Positions 4,602 through 5,776 of a stretch of DNA of 5,776 nucleotides are shown piece after piece. Under the pieces are notes generated by a model. It had not been told where the DNA came from. It saw only the letters and a program-made list of their open reading frames with translations, and ran no database searches. Every line of letters begins with the position of its first letter. The first letter of the stretch is position 1. This stretch comes from an uncultured Mycoplasmatota bacterium (GTDB taxonomy: Bacteria; Bacillota_I; Bacilli_A; RF39; UBA660). The stretch lies in NCBI GenBank assembly GCA_900546745.1, contig URDT01000049.1, positions 1-5,776 on the forward strand. Reading direction: 5' to 3'. The position numbers and the translations under genes were made by a program.

Positions 4602-5776
4602 ATAAGCACCCCAATGTGCATACAGTGTTTGAGTAGAAGTAATAGATACTTTACTAGAAGAAGTAATTTTAGTTCCACCACTTGCCGCTGTATACCAACC
4701 TAAGAACTTATATTTTATATCAACTCCACTTACACCTGTTACTTTGTTAGTACCAACATTTAAATCCGACATAGAACCATTTGCTCTAGTTGTAGTTGGA
4801 AGTTTTCCATAAGTACTATTATATGTTACTTTAATACTAGATGCACTATTACCACCATTACCATTAAATTTAACAGTATAAGTATTAGCTTTCCATTTAG
4901 CTGTCATGGTAATAGATCCACCATTTGTAGCAGTCAAATTACTTACAGTTTGACCATTCGAATAGCTTCCTCCATTCGATCCTGACCAGCCATTAAATGA
5001 ATATCCTGTCTTAGAAAAAGCATTTGATCTTAATGTACAATTACTTCCGTAAGTACAAGTAGTATTCGACATACTTCCACCATTGGATCCATTTCCATTA
5101 TAAGCAATATAATATGTATTGCCAGCGCCATTCGCTGTCATTGTAACATTATTTGCTGGCATTGTAAATGAACCTGTACCATAAGATCCACTCCACGACG
5201 TGAAATGATATCCGGCAGTTAAGCTATATCCTAAATTTACAGTTGCTCCGTAATTATAAGTTCCTCCACCACTGACACCGGCTATTCCTGTTCCTCTATT
5301 TACCGTTACGGTATATTGATTTACTTTCCATACAGCATTCATCGTGATAGTTGCACCATTTGTAGTTGTTAAATTACTTACTGTTTGACCATTTGAATAA
5401 CTTCCTCCATTGGATCCTGACCATCTACTAAATGAATGTCCTGTTTTTCCATATCCTAGTCCTGCTAAAGTACAATTTTGCCCATAAGTACAGGTAGTTG
5501 TTCCCATACTTCCGCTGGTTGCTCCATTTCCATTGTAAGTAATGTAATAAATGTTTGCTACCCAATTCACATACATTGTAATGGTTGCTCCATTCGTAGT
5601 TGTTAAATTACTTACAGTTTGACCATTCGAATAACTTCCTCCATTCGATCCATTCCAATTATTAAAGTGATAGCCTGTTCTAGAAAATCCTAATCCTGTT
5701 AAAGTACAGTTCTGACCATACGTACATGTTGTTGTTCCCATACTTCCACTAGTTGCTCCATTTCCATTGTAAGCAA
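4344..5776 (-). CDS. secreted-type InlB B-repeat (Listeria-Bacteroides repeat) protein, 5' end outside the window
   Basis: At least 476 residues are visible; the frame stays open to the right edge (first whole codon 5774-5772). The ATG at 5741 is internal to a repeat and is not the start. The protein is rich in Gly, Ser, Thr and Asn and consists of tandem beta-grasp-like repeats with the hallmarks YNGNG, YG-x-x-C-T-L, TGY-x-F-x-x-W and a closing W-x-x-N-x-Y. This is the InlB B-repeat / Flg_new type found in surface or secreted proteins of Listeria and many gut Firmicutes. Four repeats of the main type and one divergent repeat precede an 85-residue Ser/Thr-rich C-terminal region with no LPXTG motif, no membrane segment and no basic tail. 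The signal peptide and any enzymatic or adhesin domain would lie outside the window. Function is unknown; adhesion or structural spacing is inference. G+C is higher than in the neighbours: 24 and 25 of 60 bases in 5221-5280 and 5401-5460, against 14 in 2701-2760 (PBP) and 16 in 4021-4080 (nfo). Confidence 0.9.
   Translation of the reverse strand, partial: AYNGNGATSGSMGTTTCTYGQNCTLTGLGFSRTGYHFNNWNGSNGGSYSNGQTVSNLTTTNGATITMYVNWVANIYYITYNGNGATSGSMGTTTCTYGQNCTLAGLGYGKTGHSFSRWSGSNGGSYSNGQTVSNLTTTNGATITMNAVWKVNQYTVTVNRGTGIAGVSGGGTYNYGATVNLGYSLTAGYHFTSWSGSYGTGSFTMPANNVTMTANGAGNTYYIAYNGNGSNGGSMSNTTCTYGSNCTLRSNAFSKTGYSFNGWSGSNGGSYSNGQTVSNLTATNGGSITMTAKWKANTYTVKFNGNGGNSASSIKVTYNSTYGKLPTTTRANGSMSDLNVGTNKVTGVSGVDIKYKFLGWYTAASGGTKITSSSKVSITSTQTLYAHWGAYSPSGTFWFGNKDLNAKNSSTVTVHSYGYSKVKLTLSNTSSDTVTLYVNGAVVKNNSTTSFSGNTVKLKATSSGTTTKKVKWTLSN
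4602..4871 (-). repeat. repeat unit 5, InlB B-type with an insertion (90 residues)
   Basis: It begins KFNGNGGNSASSIKVTYNSTYGKLP and closes with KYKFLGWYTAASGGTKIT and LYAHW, the textbook InlB B-repeat ending. About 25 residues between KLP and KFLGW, including NGSMSDLNVGTNKVTGVSG, lengthen the usual loop. It has no cysteine and is the last repeat before the C-terminal region. Confidence 0.8.
4872..5105 (-). repeat. repeat unit 4 (78 residues, 234 bases)
   Basis: Same length and layout as units 1 and 2: AYNGNG, a Cys-x5-Cys pair (CTYGSNC), TGYSFNGW, the shared 17-residue block GSNGGSYSNGQTVSNLT, and a closing WKANTYTV. Bases 4936-4982 match 5605-5651 of unit 1 with one mismatch over 47. Confidence 0.88.
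5106..5306 (-). repeat. repeat unit 3, divergent type (67 residues)
   Basis: A shorter unit with TYNYGATVNL, TAGYHFTSWSG, GTGSFTMPANNVTMTANGAG and a closing NTYYI. The 'F-T-M-P-A-N-N-V-T-M-T-A' pattern is typical of divergent InlB B-repeats. It lacks YNGNG and the cysteine pair and interrupts the array of 78-residue units. Confidence 0.8.
5307..5540 (-). repeat. repeat unit 2 (78 residues, 234 bases)
   Basis: TYNGNGATSGSMGTTTCTYGQNCTL-type unit with the Cys pair, TGHSFSRW, the shared 17-residue block and a closing WKVNQYTV. The 14 residues beginning at its MGTTT are identical to unit 1, but six of the 14 codons differ synonymously. Confidence 0.9.
5541..5774 (-). repeat. repeat unit 1 (78 residues, 234 bases), at the window edge
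   Basis: The most N-terminal unit visible: AYNGNGATSGS, the Cys pair CTYGQNC, TGYHFNNWNG, the shared 17-residue block and a closing WVANIYYI. Because it begins in mid-frame at the edge, more units probably lie beyond 5776. Confidence 0.9.

Noticed and set aside
5739..5741. ATG at 5741 as the start of the repeat protein
   Set aside because: It is the Met of SGSMGTTT inside a repeat unit, the same Met recurs inside unit 2, there is no Shine-Dalgarno, and the frame stays open to the edge.
4872..5774. Periodic sequence as a CRISPR array or non-coding tandem repeat
   Set aside because: The period is 234 bases, in frame, with conserved protein motifs and many synonymous differences. These are protein-coding repeats.

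Overview
The window is AT-rich and uses the standard code (TGG for Trp, no in-frame TGA). It looks chromosomal and comes from a low-GC Firmicute. The mix of Bacillus-type EF-P, zinc-ribbon L33, a class B PBP, endonuclease IV and an extracellular InlB-type repeat protein suggests an uncultured gut Bacilli or Mollicutes-related lineage (RF39/Erysipelotrichales-like). That placement is inference from gene content, not from a phylogenetic marker.

Layout, left to right. (1) Positions 1-9 (-) hold only the start of an unknown gene behind a strong Shine-Dalgarno. (2) efp (122-679, -) ends in a hairpin terminator that shares its stop codon, and rpmG (706-873, -) lies 26 bases upstream of it. This two-gene translation operon is preceded by two tandem promoters with an identical extended -10 box. 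(3) A full-length class B penicillin-binding protein (1011-3029, -) carries the three catalytic motifs. (4) A small gene (3103-3372, +), probably DUF2624/YqfT family, is the only + strand gene. It is divergent from the PBP and overlaps the end of nfo tail to tail. (5) nfo (3363-4271, -), endonuclease IV, has all nine metal ligands. (6) A long secreted-type protein made of InlB B-type beta-repeats (4344 to beyond 5776, -) has its 5' end outside the window and ends at a strong terminator.

The order nfo / DUF2624 / PBP / rpmG / efp resembles the conserved core neighbourhood of Bacilli as I remember it, so this part is ordinary housekeeping: DNA repair, wall elongation, ribosome and EF-P. The repeat-protein gene is the accessory element beside it, and its G+C is visibly higher. 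No clear new multi-gene system is present. The points most worth a second look are: the antisense gene inside what may be one nfo-PBP transcription unit; strictly paired cysteines in both exported proteins; a calcium-loop-like sequence beside the PBP active site; the mosaic repeats; and the twin promoters of rpmG-efp.
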